From: Akebia trifoliata
Taxonomy: Eukaryota; Streptophyta; Magnoliopsida; Ranunculales; Lardizabalaceae
Direction of reading: 5' to 3'
Assembly: GCA_017979445.1 (NCBI GenBank)
Contig: CM030707.1
Coordinates: 25,513,756-25,577,755, forward strand
Length of the DNA stretch: 64,000 nt
A program made the position numbers and the translations under genes. The notes under the pieces are model-generated. The model was not told the DNA's origin. It worked only from the letters and a program-made list of their open reading frames with translations, and did not search any database. Within the stretch, counting starts at the first letter, position 1. Each line of letters begins with the position of its first letter. Positions 10,600 to 22,432 of the stretch are shown here, piece by piece.

Positions 10600-11010
10600 T
10601 CGGCTTCAATTCTATGTTAGGGGGTAAATGGATCATTGAAGAGAGAGTGGCTAACGCGTTAGCAAATCTATTATCTTCCCTTGACAGGTGTTGAAACATG
10701 ATAGCTTTAAACTTACTTACTAAGTTTAACAGATACTGATGATAAGGCTTCAACTCTTTATCCCTAATTTTCCATTCTTCCAACGACTGATGTATGACCA
10801 AGGTTGAATCCTTGAAAACTTCAATTTCTGTGATACCCAAATTCAAAGCAGCTTCAAGTCCAGCGATGCACGCCTCATATTTGGCTGTATTATTGGTGTT
10901 AGAAAAGGCTAACTTAATAGCGATTGAAATGTCTATCCTTCCGGAGAAAACATAACTGCCCTGATTCCATACCCATTCTGATTGGCGGCCCCATCAAAGT
11001 ATAACTGCCA
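10600..11010 (-). pseudogene. RNase H domain of element A (degenerate)
   Basis: Degrades the RNA strand of the RNA/DNA hybrid during reverse transcription. It starts with WQLYFDGAANQNGYG (10955-11010), containing the first catalytic Asp. Reading through a frameshift at 10847-10932 gives NTNNTAKYEACIAGLEAAL, where the usual Glu of the AEYEA motif is Lys. EIEVFKDSTLVIHQ (10800-10840) holds the next Asp, and REDNRFANALATLSS (10640-10690) the last part. The order is that of the dual-type RNase H of Ty3/gypsy elements. It is joined downstream to a linker and the integrase zinc finger in one 193-residue frame (10265-10846). Confidence 0.75.
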
Positions 11011-12454
11011 TGTTTGATTCTGCAGTTCTTCTTTAACATGTAATATATTTTCATCTGGGAACTGATCAACATGCTTTATTTCTTTTACCACTAGATGATC
11101 TGCCAAGTATTCTATCACGGCTCTCCCCTTGATAGATTTCTGCGTAACATGTGTGTTGTCAAATTCTGATAACAACAATAACCATCGTACGATTCTCCCT
11201 GTTAGTGCCAATTTCTTGAAGAGATATTTAAGAGGATCCATCCGAGATAACAAGATAATTGAATGAGATAACATATAGTGCCAAAGTCTCTGAGTAGCCC
11301 ATACTAGTATCAAACAAGTTTTTTCTAGGGTTGAATACTTTCGTTCATACTCTAATATCTTTTTACTGATATAGTAGATAGTCCTTTCTTTGCGATTACC
11401 TTTTACATACTGTGCAAGCATGCATCTCATAGCTTCTCCTATTACTAGCAGATAAAGAAGAAGTGGTTCACCCAGTGTAGGTGGAATCAAAATAGGCGGG
11501 TTCAAAAGATATTCCTTGACTTGATCAAATTTTTTTGACATTGTTCATTCTAAACTGTTGGTTCATTTTTCTTGAGAAGCTTGAAAATAGATTTGCAGAC
11601 ATTGGTGAGTTGAGCGATGAATCTACTGACATATTGGATTCTACCTAAAACACCTCGAATCTGCTTTTCAGTCTCAAGTGGTAACATTTCTTGGATGGCT
11701 TTAATCTTCACAGGGTCTACTTTGATCACCTTTGACTAACCACAAATCCCAATATTTTCTAAAAGTTACTCCAAATACACATTTCTACGAGTTAAGACGG
11801 AGTTGGTACTTTTGAATCTTTGTGAGAAACTTTTCTAATGCAGCAATGTGCCCCAGTTGTTCATTAGATTTGACTATCATATCATTTACATAAACTTCGA
11901 CTTCCTTGTGTATCATATCATGCAGTAAAGTCGTGGCTGCTCTTTGATAGGTGGCTCTAGCATTCTTCAAATCAAAAGGCATAACTTTGTAACAAAAGAT
12001 TCCCCATTGTGTGATGAAGGACATTTTTTGCATATCTCGAGGATCCATTTTTATCTAATTGTACCCTGAAAAATCATCCATGAAAGACAACAAAGTGTGT
12101 CCTGCTGTACTATCTACTAGAACATCTATGTGGTAAAGGAAAACTATCTTTTGGACTCGCTTTGTTTAGGTCTCTAAAGTCCACACACATTTTGACTTTT
12201 CCATCCTTTTTAGGTACTGGGACGACATTAGCAATCCACTCAGGGTATTCTACTACTTCCAAAAATCTGGCGTTAATCTGCTTTGTAACTTCTTCTTTAA
12301 TCTTTAGAGTCCATTCCAACTTTATACGTCGAAGTTTCTGTTTGATTGGTCGAGCATCAGGATATAATGAAATCCGATGTTGAACAATATCTGTGCTTAC
12401 TCCTAGCATATCCTTGTAAGACCACGCGAACATGTCTTTGAACTTTTTGAGCAA
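11011..12454 (-). pseudogene. Reverse transcriptase of element A (degenerate)
   Basis: Copies the element RNA into DNA. The start is at 12454 (MLKKFKDMFAWSYKDMLGV), with fingers/palm segments WIANVVPVPKKDGKVKMCVD and FRDLNKASPKDSFPLPH at 12115-12260. After a frameshift it resumes at 12048 with FITQWGIFCYKVMPF and LKNARATYQRA. The active-site box reads YVNDMIVKS (about 11865-11890) in place of the expected YVDD, so a metal-binding Asp is lost. Further frames give thumb/connection (11580-11780) and the 202-residue frame 10933-11541 (TGRIVRWLLLLSEFD and LYFDG at its end). Multiple stops make it inactive. Assignment to Ty3/gypsy is secure from domain order RT-RH-INT. Confidence 0.85.
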
Positions 12455-13115
12455 GTCTACTATCCCCTTGCGTTCATCGGGAGATAAGGTGATCCCAATC
12501 CTAATCTCTTGAGGACTTTATTTTGTTTTGAGGTTGATAACCTCTACTTCCTCCATTAGAGGTTGAGCCTGACGTTCATTTTCTTGTTCAAGTAATTTGA
12601 TTATATCAGGGGAAGGTTCTTCGTCAGAAGATTCTCCTTCCAAAGCTAGATTACTAGTTAAATTATCATTGCGCTTAGGGTAATCACAAATTTCTTTCAT
12701 TTCATTAAAAAAAGATGGGGTAACATGACTCATTGCAAACTTAATAGATTTACTTGACTCAGCAGGAAAAATAGACTCACTAGAAATAACAAACTCACTT
12801 TGAATCAGCAGAAACAACTAACTTACTTGACTTAACAGAAATAAATGACTCATCAGACAGGTCAGACTGAATAGGACTAATAGGACTAACAGACCAAGTC
12901 TTGACGTGTAGCACAGGATTAATTACATGATAATTAGAGAGATACCTAACAACGGGTTTGATTATAGACTGAAGATTTAGAGTCCCCTTCCCAACTGACA
13001 CCACTAAGACACTATGATCTTGAATGAACAACTGATCAATGTTGAGGGAGTCCAGGTTGAGTTGTCAGTCTTAAACTTTCTTTTCTTCCACTCCTATGTT
13101 TACTTCCTTTTCAGG
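12455..13115 (-). other. Gap between protease and RT of A (possible intron or spacer)
   Basis: Two short frames (12518-12817 and 12795-13031) with serine- and acid-rich sequence and no known domain, followed by SPDERKGIVDLL-like sequence leading into RT. Ogre elements are described with an intron at this place that must be spliced to join protease and RT. Donor and acceptor sites were not confidently placed. Confidence 0.4.
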
Positions 13116-14010
13116 TCAATCCATACAGAAAAAGATTTCAAATCCCGGCAGACAAGTACCCGTGATGTGATCAATAAATGACTCTGGGAACCCACAGTAA
13201 TGAAAGTCTTCCCCTTCTTTCACAAAATATCCATTAAGAGTCTTACGATAAGGCTTCATTTTGATCAGATCCGTGGTGCACCCTTGTCTTTTTGCGATTG
13301 TCTTGTCCCATTTTATCTTCCAATTTTGGGCCCAATCCTCCTTAGTAGGCTTATATCCTAGCCCAAATGTGCCGATGACGTCTTTAACCACTAGTGTCTC
13401 TTTAATACCTTGTTGCTTGTGACCTAGGCCCATACCAGGGGAAAATATCATTTTTTGAACATATTAGCCATGTAGCAGTTAGAGGTATTCTCGATAGAAA
13501 AATATTCTTTCACTGAGTGATCCCATTGGACTAGGCATATCTTTTCAAATTCAAACCCACTAAGCTATATCTCCTGTTGTTCTAGTTGAATCTCAAGTAA
13601 CGGTTAATTCTTGGCTTCTGTACTGTTTACAATCCCCACAATCTCAGCATCTCCATGAAGGGTAATTACTAGTCTATCTTTGATAAATTAAATTTTCTGG
13701 TATAGTATAGAAGGAATGGCTTTGATCTGGTGTAACCATGGTCTTCCTAACAGTAAATTGAAAGAGGACTGAATATCAATAACCTAAAATTCCATAGGAA
13801 ATTCAACTATGCCTGTGGACAATCGAAGGTGCAAACTTCCCAGTACATCCCTCTTGGTGTTATCATATGCCTTAACACCCTGATTAGTGGGCTTGGGATC
13901 TTTAGCTTAAAATCCAAGGCAAGTAGCAGTCTTCAAAGGGTAAACATTCAATGCACTTCCATTATCAATTAAAATCAAAGGTACTCTCATCCCGTTACAG
14001 TTGACTGTGA
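13116..14010 (-). pseudogene. Protease and G-patch-like region of A (degenerate)
   Basis: Would process the Gag-Pol polyprotein. The aspartic protease active site is intact as LILIDNGSALNVYPL near 13930-13975, at the end of the long gag frame, which stops at 13907. The rest of the protease, with a GRPWLHQIKAIPS-like segment at about 13710-13760, is read through several stops. At 13370-13450 an IFSPGMGLGHKQQGI segment resembles the G-patch-like motif often seen after the protease in Ogre/Tat elements. The frame 13116-13451 continues to a stop at 13116. Confidence 0.65.
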
Positions 14011-15952
14011 CGTGCAATGGCTTAGTTTGGTTTACTCCATTTTTTGGGAGATTTGAGTCCGAGAAGGATAGGATATTCTCTACATAAGTCATCCCTATTA
14101 TACTGGCCAGTTGATCTGGAGAAGTATCGAGTGAAACTTGACCTGTACTCAGTGCTTTGAGAAAAGCTTCTTTATGGGCAGTGGAAGTCATGAGCAAACC
14201 CCAAACTGAGATATTGGCCCTTGATTTCTTCAATTGCTTGATCACAGAGTCATCTTCTTCGATATTATCTTTAATGGGATCTATTTCTTTTCTCGCCAAG
14301 ATTGTAGGATTGTTAGCACGGAGTTCTGGTGGCTTAAATAATCTTTCCCCTCGGGTCATATGTCTAACTTCATCGCACGAGAGGGAGAAAGACTCATCTT
14401 CTTCAGTTAACAAGTATGGATCTTCATCTGTCAAAGAGACAAGACTTTTCTGGTTCATTTGAGTTAATAGGTAACTGGGGAATATGGGGCTACTGTAGCT
14501 AGGTGGGGATAAACAGTATGTATCATCTGAAGTTAGATCGAAGGACTCGTAGCTCGTGGTGAAGACTTCGTCGGTGAAAGCTATTCCGACGATGGGGTAA
14601 CTGGGTGGTTTAACTTGGATAGGGTGGATGAGAGATACATGATCAAATATTAATTGGGTGTTGGAAACCATGTTTAGGGCTAGTGAAGGTTGATAGGTAG
14701 GTAATGGATTAGTGGTGACATTTGGTGATATTGGACTAGGGATGGTGACCTTTTTGTTGTCGATAAGGTTTTGAATGGCATGGCGCAAGGTGATACATCG
14801 ATTAGTGGGATGGTCAGAGTTTTGATGGAGCTCGTAGAACAAGTTAGAGTTGTGTCCAGTTGGCAAGGGATTTTGTAAAGGTCGGGATTGGATCGGGGTA
14901 AGAAGCCATTTTTTCATCAATTTGTGAAGAGCTACAGTGAGACTCATCCCTAGATTGGTAAATTGACACGGAGTTCGAGGTTGACTTGGGTGAACCTGGT
15001 TATTAGTCTGGACTGGGGGTTGAGCTGTGGTAGCTGATATGTTAGCTATGTAGACATGATTGGTACTAGGTTTGGAAATAAAAGGTTTCTTGGACTTGTT
15101 ATTTGAGGAGTTAGAAAGAACCCTAGAGGCAAAAGAGTTCTCAAGTTGACTTCCAGCTTGCAATAAGGACTCAAAAGTAGGGAGATATTGGGCCACTAGG
15201 TGCTGAGCATATCCTTGTGAGAGGTTCTTTAGGATAATCGCTACTTGTTCCTTCTTTGAGGGTCTATCCCACATTTAGGCAGCCTTGGCCCTCCAGCGAT
15301 CAATGAAATCAATGAATGTCTCCCCATTCTTCTGTTTAGTTGACTCTAAATCCCTTCTTGAAGTCTCAATCTCGGTATTATATTTATACTGATGCCAGAA
15401 AACTTTTGACATGTTCTCCTATGTACTTACTATAGTTGGGTCTTGAGATATCAACCATCGTAGAGCTGACCCGGATAGAATCCACTGAAATAGCAACGTC
15501 ATCTGTTCATCACTGAGCCCTATAGTATGCATGTTAGTAACATACACTTTAAGATGCGTTTTTGTATAACCTACCCCACTGAACTTGTCCATTTCAGGCA
15601 TTACAAACTTTTCTGGCAAATGAATTCTAGGGATATGGTTCAGAGCTTTAATGCCTACTGTAATTTCATCGATACCTTTTATACTCTTTATAGCTGATTC
15701 TAACTGAGACATTCTGTTAGCTAATACTGGATTTTCATCGAAATGTTCTTTATTTTCGTCAAGCTCAAAGACCTCATGTGCATGTCTCGCTGCATTTTCT
15801 TCTACCCTTTTTCCTTTTGGATCATCAAGGGGATTGCCCGTTGATTTTGAAATCTATTCTAAGACTTCTACTTTGCCTCTTATACTATTGATATCATTGG
15901 CAAAGACTGTCAAAATCTTACGAATCTCTGTAAGCTTAGACTCTGAAGCCAT
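14011..15952 (-). pseudogene. gag of element A (degenerate)
   Basis: Gag forms the particle that packages the element RNA. The chosen start is the ATG at 15952 (MASESKLTEIRKIL). The same frame continues through one stop to HIPRIHLPEKFVMPEMDKF (15570-15630), the usual entry to the retrotransposon gag domain, and to SGSALRWLI and a stop at 15419. After a frame change, the long frame from 15274 holds YAQHLVAQYLPTFESLLQAG, then FTNLGMSLTVALHKLMKK and the zinc-knuckle remnant YELHQNSDHPTNRC, whose first Cys is Tyr. The C-terminal third is rich in Ser, Asp and Glu and runs into the protease without a stop. One stop plus one frame break inactivate it. Confidence 0.8.
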
Positions 15953-16280
15953 TTCTGCCTATTGACTTGGTACTGACGTTCGCTCTAATCGACTGGACTT
16001 ACGACTCCAACTAGGAGGTGGACGTTTGAGTTTGGGTGCAATGATAATCCTAGATACCCCATTAAAGATGAATTTAATCAATTTCAGTATTACCCCATTG
16101 ATAACATTTTAATGAGTCATTTTGTTGAAGTTTGTGCACCAATTCATTCACGCAATGATTATTCAAAAGAGAAATAATATTTATTCAATGGAAAATAGCT
16201 TAATTGAAAATGATTGACAAAGAAACGTTCTCATCTTTCAATAAATCTGACTTAAACTATTTTTTACATGGACGCTTGGC

Positions 16281-17398
16281 TTAGTCTTGATGGTTATCAG
16301 GATTGCTATCAAGCTTGATTCTTTTGGCTCTAACAACTGGCTCTTTGAATTCTACTAGTCCGTCTGGATAACCTAAGGTGCGTTTGTTCCAAGCCTTCTC
16401 AATGTGATGCACTAACTTTTCAGTCAATAGCTCGGGAGGGAAGAAAGCTTTGTTTTGAGGTAAAAATAACTCTATAGGTATGTCGTACTATTTTGGGATC
16501 AATGCAGGTTTGTAAAAAAATATTTCTTTTAGTCCGATCAAACAAACATAATAGGATCCTTTGGTTCCTAGAACAGGGGGATCAATCATCCACCAAGGGA
16601 ATCTTAAATTAATATGACGGGCAAGGTAAGAATCCAACCATTTGCTCCAAGCCTTGATTAAGTTGTGACGCACTAACAGGTTTCTTTTGGGAAAAATATT
16701 CTGGCCCATACTCGAGGTTTGAAGGGACATTTACAATTTTGAGAAGATCACACAGCCACATATAGAGTAGGTGTGGGTTTCCTTTAAAGCTTTTCCTCTC
16801 ATCATTCTTTACGATATTTAAACCTGAGAAAGCTTTTGCTAGGATGCTATGTCTATGAAGGACTCAGGGACAGTCTAACCGTCACTTTTGGAGATTAGCA
16901 TGTATTGGGCTAGGATTCCTAGGTACAATCGATAGTCTTTAGTGGCTCACCAGGGTTCTGGTTTTACATTGACGGGATGACTGCGGGAGCGATACGGGCC
17001 CAATAAAGGTACTAAGTCCAATCTCCCATTATGGACTAGAGCCTTGGCTTCTTTTTTACAATGTTTAGTCCTGTGGCGAGGTCACCAGAATATCCTGTCT
17101 TCAATGAGGGCCTAACTAGAGATCTTGAAGTGGATATCCCCATAATGCCACAATAATCCTCATGAGTGGGACACAAGTACATACGCCCAATATGAAATAT
17201 TTGAAGGTAGGAGTTCCAGCGCTTAGCCATAGCACGTAATAGGTTCCAGTCTATCTCAAATTCGTGGAAGTATAAAGCACTCCTTAACATGAATCTCCCA
17301 AAATTGATCTTCTCTACAGGGTGCATCCTTATGACAGTTGTTTTGACTAACTGGTCGATCGAGGTATTACCTACGACTAGCATCCTGGTTTGACACAA
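16281..17398 (-). pseudogene. ORF1 of element A (DUF7745-like, degenerate)
   Basis: An extra gene upstream of gag, as in Ogre elements. The first frame (17036-17398) contains LLRAMAKRWNSYLQIFHIG and LCPTHEDYCGIMGI, matching the remembered pattern of the plant DUF7745 domain: hydrophobic helix with W, then F.FG..EL.PT.EEY. Downstream frames hold LGILAQYMLISKSDG-like and LWLCDLLKIV-like segments, then VLGTKGSYYVCLIGLKEIFF and YKPALIPK (16488-16730), and finally EKAWNKRTLGYPDGLVEF before a stop near 16281. Several stops are present. Function is unknown; DUF7745 is also found in host proteins with plant mobile domains. The name is from memory of the family, not a search. Confidence 0.55.
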
Positions 17399-18199
17399 AT
17401 GGGTATTTTAGTACACTTTCAAGATCCATGTAAAATATCTTTATAAGTCATTACTCAAACAAATCATTTTGTAAATTATTTCCTTTATTTTCTTTGCTTT
17501 GTAAAACGTTCTTTTTTGAAAATATTTTTTTTGAAAAATCTTGTTCTTTTAGAAAATATTTTTTTTGGAAAACACTTTTCCTGAAAAATACTTTCCTTTT
17601 GTGAATCATTTTTTTAATTTGAAAATAGGTTGAAACTCGATTTTAGAAAAGAATTTGATTTCCATTTTGATTTAAATGGCCCGGCCTATCATGATTGTTA
17701 GATCGAGATGGACTAGATCATTATGAATTATTATAAAAAATGGATTCTTTATTGGGTCGGTGCACCCATTTTAATTAGGTAAAACAAAAAACTTTAATCC
17801 CTGAGGACAACCATACATTCTGATCTCATCATTCACATACATTCTGATATCATCATTCACATATATCATCATTCACAAGGTCCCATTCAATAAACAACCC
17901 AGGAACACCCACATTAAGTTTGAGTCGTGACTTACAGGGGAGGTTTCTAGACTCTAAGCTTACTATGTGCAAGGCATTTTTATCTGGCCACCCTTGCCCA
18001 AGTACACCCATATACCTCTCGAGCATACTCAATCAGATAGTACATGGTGACTTGGTGTAATATACCTTATTGGTGATAATCTAAAACTTCAACCCACTTC
18101 TCTCAAGCCAAAAATAACCAATTTAATCCCTAGATTAGAAGTGGCGCATGATGCTTGAGCAAATACACTCTTAAATCACCTCTTTTCTAGAATAGACAT

Positions 18200-18620
18200 A
18201 GTCTATTCTCTTAGTACCGTAGTACATCGGAGTAGGATCTCGCTTAGGCACTGGTTTTGATCAAGAAGTGCAACTGATGTACTTGGATCATCTTTGATAT
18301 GCCTATGGGTACGAGTCAAGAGTTGTAGCTTTCATAAATGGTTTGGCATCCCACGAGGGAACCCACCACGTACTAGTACTACGTTGGCAAACGGGACATG
18401 TGACTGTGCGGCTTACAATAGGTCAAAGACTCAGGTCGCTCTAGTCTGGGTGCATCGATATACCTTTCAGAGTCACTGATCAGACGGTATTGATGCCCCA
18501 GTTTGATATACCCTAAGGTACGTGATTGAAGTTGTGGTTTTCATGAATGACGTCGCATCTCCGAAGAGGCCGGACCACGCACTAGTGCCACGGGGCTATA
18601 TTGGGACATGCAAGTGTGCA
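18200..18620 (-). repeat. Repeated leader module of A (two copies)
   Basis: Copy 1 (18285-18395) has TTTGATATGCCTATGGGTAC, then AGTTGTAGCTTTCATAAATGG, and CCACGTACTAGTACTACG. Copy 2 (18495-18595) has TTTGATATACCCTAAGGTAC, then AAGTTGTGGTTTTCATGAATG, and CCACGCACTAGTGCCACG. B has two copies (36478-36600, 36675-36790, opposite strand) and C one (56660-56770). Confidence 0.6.
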
Positions 18621-18979
18621 AAACAGTAAACATGCTAGTGGTGAGTGTAGAACAGGGTGGGGTGTGTTCGGGGCCTTTTCAAACAACTGGGCCCATGGGC
18701 CTGATCATATCATCATAACATTGATACCACACGAATACTAATCAAAACAAACACCACTCCAAAATACATTATGAAAAATGAGCACATCAAATACATATCA
18801 AGATCATGGTAATGTTAGAAGCAAGCATTCAATCTAAAATATTTCTTTATATGTTCCAATCAAGGGTTATTTTGGATGGCCCAAAATAATTCGGAATTTC
18901 AAAGAATATTTAATCGAGGATAAATGGATAGTCGTTAGGATGGAGATTTTTCTTTAAAATCAAATAACCCCTTTTTTTA

Positions 18980-20455
18980 AAAAAAGAAAAGAAAAAACAC
19001 AACATCCTAACAAAAATTTAGCCAACAAGTGGATCGTTATTGACATACAATCTTTTCCTAGTGTCACCCCAATTTCTGTGTAAATCATTAAATAATTACT
19101 ATAATTAAGGTGACATTAGAACAATTGGTGTGTCAATAACAACTCAGAAAGAAACCAAAATCGTTCTCTATTTAGTCATAGAGAGGGCTGTTAGTAGTCC
19201 CTTTGTTTATTTATTTATTTTTTTTAAATCTCTATATGTTTTTTTTTTGGAACTCAATCTTACTTGATGAACTCAATACAGCCTAGGGCAACACACATAG
19301 TTCTGTTCTGTCAAGATTAGATACAATTAGAACCGAATCTCTGAATTTTCTCCTCCAATCCGTTTAAAACTCAATCCATTTCAGAGAGATCCTAGTACAA
19401 AAGAACTTCATCAACCATAGTCAGGTTATCACCGTGTCCAAATAATCTACGCTATCATTACAACACTCAATTTGAAATTAGATCGAAAAAATACTTCGGT
19501 TTACAGCGTTGATTGGCGTCCAATTTATGTTGCCATTGCAACACTCATTTTGAGGAAAACAAATTGGTTCACAACGTCGATCGATGGCCAATTTATGCTG
19601 CCATTGCAACACTCAATTTGAGGTCAGATAGAGGAAAATAGAAAATTCAGGTAAATAAACCAATTCGTTTTTAGTTTTCTAAATGATCCTGATGTTGCAA
19701 AGATAGAGAGCGACGATTTATTCGGATTAAAAAAAAAATAGATAAGAGATCGAGAGTAGAAATAAAACGTCATAGATCTGTCAACAACGTGGTTAGGACT
19801 TTGAGGATGAAACATCATCATCTTCAGAATCGGATCAAACCCAACGATCTTGATGATAGAAATCGATGAAGGGGTTCTACCTTAATGCAGGAGCTTCTTG
19901 TAAAGCTTAAAAAATGTAACGATAAGTTTTGGCTGCAACTTAGGATTTTAAAAGGGACCATGACCAACGTTTCAAAGGATGAGAAGATTCATTCACTTCA
20001 AATTAAGGATTTAACTTTGGTCACAACTAGCAACCTTGAATTCTTCCATCGACAACCAAAAGAAGGGTTGGTTAAATATGCCTAATATCACGTCGATTTT
20101 GAGAGAAACTGATAATCATTAAGCTTTGATCTTTACCAAGAGGAAACGATGATTTCGTCAAGAGCTCTAAACTGATCGGATTGAGATTTCAACCAATTGG
20201 TTGGAGATTAAATCGATCTCTGTTGAAAAATAATGAAACTAGGTAGAAAACAAATGAAGAAGATGAAGGTGTGAGGGTTAAAAAGACTTTCGTTTTACTA
20301 ATGACACACCTCCCTATTGAAAACGATAGGTTGCTGTTGATAGCACCCAAATTTTTTTATTTTTTATTTTTATTTTTCTTCTTGCTGTCAATGGACAGCA
20401 CGACTTGCCTAAAAAAATAAAATAAAATAAAATTAAAATTAAAATTAAAGATTTC
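18980..20455. other. Possible insertion in the leader of A
   Basis: It has no visible counterpart in B. It holds several inverted repeats: TTGACATACAATC...GTGTCACC (19048-19077) against GGTGACATTAG...GTGTCAAT (about 19111-19140), and TGCTGTCAATGGACAGCA near 20385. A tandem pair of about 70 bp (CCAATTTATGYTGCCATTGC at 19520 and 19588) is also present. No TSD or transposase was found, so class is undetermined. Confidence 0.35.
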
Positions 20456-20731
20456 AAAGTCCCACCATCATCATCCCATCAATAAAATCATCCCTTTGAA
20501 ATCTTGCACTATTTAGGGTCATTCCGAATGACTTTCGATTGAACCATAAAAAAATGATAACATGCAAAAGTAGAATATCCATAATTCAAACACACAATCA
20601 ATAATTGAACGAAAAAAGAGGATAAAAATAAAAACAAAATAAACAGGCAATCTAATAACTAAAATTAAAAATAGTCTAGGTTGTTTTAGTAATACTCCCA
20701 TACTTGGGGCTTTCCAAGTCTGATCCTCAAA

Positions 20732-20751
20732 TATCCCTAGTGAAGTCGCTA
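20732..20751 (-). other. Primer-binding site of element A
   Basis: The minus strand reads TAGCGACTTCACTAGGGAT, one base after the LTR end. B has TGGCGACTCCACTGGGGATT in the same place. The three differences are all G-to-A or C-to-T. The priming tRNA was not determined here. Confidence 0.7.
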
Positions 20752-20752
20752 T

Positions 20753-22427
20753 TGAAAACGCCTTCAATCCGCGGGGTGTGCGGATCCGCTTTTGATTTTT
20801 GAGGTTTGGGAGTCGCCACCTAGTTATTACGGTCTAGGAACCGAACATTGCCCTAAAATGAAAATAACACTAATCTATGAAAGAAAATACGAGTCTGGGG
20901 ATCACGTTACGGGATTGGAAGGTGTTAGGCACCAACCCCACCCGGTAAACACCGATCTCTTCTAATTCTCAAAAAAAATTACATTGCTAAGAAGACCTAC
21001 AGAATAAAAAAAATATTACCTTTAAGAACGCAATGACTTTAGTTTCCTCAAATCTGGAGGAGAGATCCCTTGATTAATATTCCTTGTTTTGTCCTGTCAC
21101 CGGATTCGCTTCAGATCTCCGAGACGAAGTACCTCATTCTTAGATCTGAATTTTTCTAATTTGTTATCGATTTCTAGATGTTTTTGAAGGGTTTCTAGGT
21201 GTTTTTTGAGCTAAAATTGGGGTATAGATGTTAGATAAGGAGTTAGGACTTTAAAATTAGGGTTTTGGGAAGGTTGGAGAGGCTTCTTGACCTACTTTTT
21301 CTAGGATTTTCACTTGGATACGAAAATAGGTTGTAAAGACCCTTATTTATAGATTTTTTTAGGTATTTTTTAGATAGAGTTAGTGTTTAATTATAATTAT
21401 TTTAGATAGAGTTAGTGTTTAATTAGAATTACATTAGATAGTTTTGGAGTTTAATTAGAATTACATTAGATATAGTTAGTGTTTAATTAGAATTACCTTA
21501 GATAGTTTTAGAGTTTAATTAGAATTCTTTTAGATAGTTTTAGAGTTTAATTAAAATTCTAATAGGGTTAGGGTTTGACTTTGGTCTTATTAGATTGATT
21601 AAGGTTTTGATTTAAGTCTTACTTGATTGACTTGATTTTAGGATTTTGACTTAAGTCTTACTTGATTGACTTGATTTTAAGGTTTTGACTTAAGTCGCTC
21701 TTGATTGACTTGGTTTTAGGGTTTGACTTAAGTCTCACTTGATTGACTTGATTTTAGGGTTTTGACTTAAGTCTTACTTGATTGACTTAATTTTTATTAG
21801 GCCTTCACTTTACATTAATTAATATTTTTATTATTAATTTCAGAATTTTTAATTATTAAAATTGTAAAATTACCGTTTTCCCTCGGAGAAGACTTTTTGC
21901 GTTTTAAGTCGTTTTTCAATGTTTCAGGATGTTTTGGAATCAATTTTTCATAGGAATTCAATGGGAATATTGGTTAGTATCATTTATGAAATTTTTTTGT
22001 GCGAAATGGTCGTGAACTTTATGAGGGGCATTTTCGTAATTTTATCAAATTTTATGAAAATTGGCGAAATGGTTTATTTAATTTCGATTTGTTGTTTTAT
22101 GTGTTTGAAAGGGTTTTCCTAAGCGTATTGTAGGTTCTAGGGATGTTTAAATGTTAGGAATATTTTGATAATTTGGTCATTTTTTAGTGATTTTTATCGT
22201 AAAATTTCTTTTTGTCTGCAAGATGATGATTTCTATGTTTTTGGAGTCATATTTTCCTAGCGTAGCGTGGTTTCTATAGTTTTTTTAGTTTGAGATACCT
22301 CATCCGAATTTCTGAAACATATCTAATAATAAAATTTAGCATTAGAATAGTCATCCATCATTGGGAACCATTTCAATCGGGTTAACAAGTTGATTAATCA
22401 GGCGAATGCAAAAATGGGATGTCTACA
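20753..22427 (-). mobile_element. 5' LTR of element A
   Basis: Minus strand starts TGTAGACATCCCATTTTTGC at 22427 and ends GGCGTTTTCA at 20753. It contains the same internal repeats as the 3' LTR (21370-21560 and 21570-21790). The two LTRs are clearly alike but carry many substitutions, so the insertion is not recent. The frame at 21919-22122 is inside the LTR and is not a gene. Confidence 0.85.
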
Positions 22428-22432
22428 AGTCC

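Larger units (their letters stand above)
17399..20731 (-). other. Leader of element A (5' untranslated region)
   Basis: About 3.3 kb between PBS and ORF1 with no convincing gene. 17460-17640 is low-complexity (T/A runs with GAAAA). 18200-18620 holds two copies of a module also present in B and C. The part next to the PBS (20470-20730) matches B (35185-35420). 18980-20455 has no counterpart in B and may be an insertion. Confidence 0.5.
4931..22427 (-). mobile_element. Element A: 17.5 kb Ogre-like Ty3/gypsy retrotransposon
   Basis: Minus-strand element with both LTRs (1675 and 1644 bp), PBS, polypurine tract, an extra ORF before gag (DUF7745-like), gag, protease with a G-patch-like tail, RT, RNase H and integrase. 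Great length, an ORF1 upstream of gag, a stop-filled gap between protease and RT, and long repeat-rich 3' sequence are the hallmarks described for Ogre elements. Flanks are AGCCC (4926-4930) and AGTCC (22428-22432), a 5-bp TSD with one C/T change. It sits inside the accessory ORF of D. All its genes carry stops, so it is defective. Confidence 0.8.

Noticed and set aside
14157..14462. 101-residue plus-strand open frame
   Set aside because: Shadow of the gag frame of element A on the other strand.
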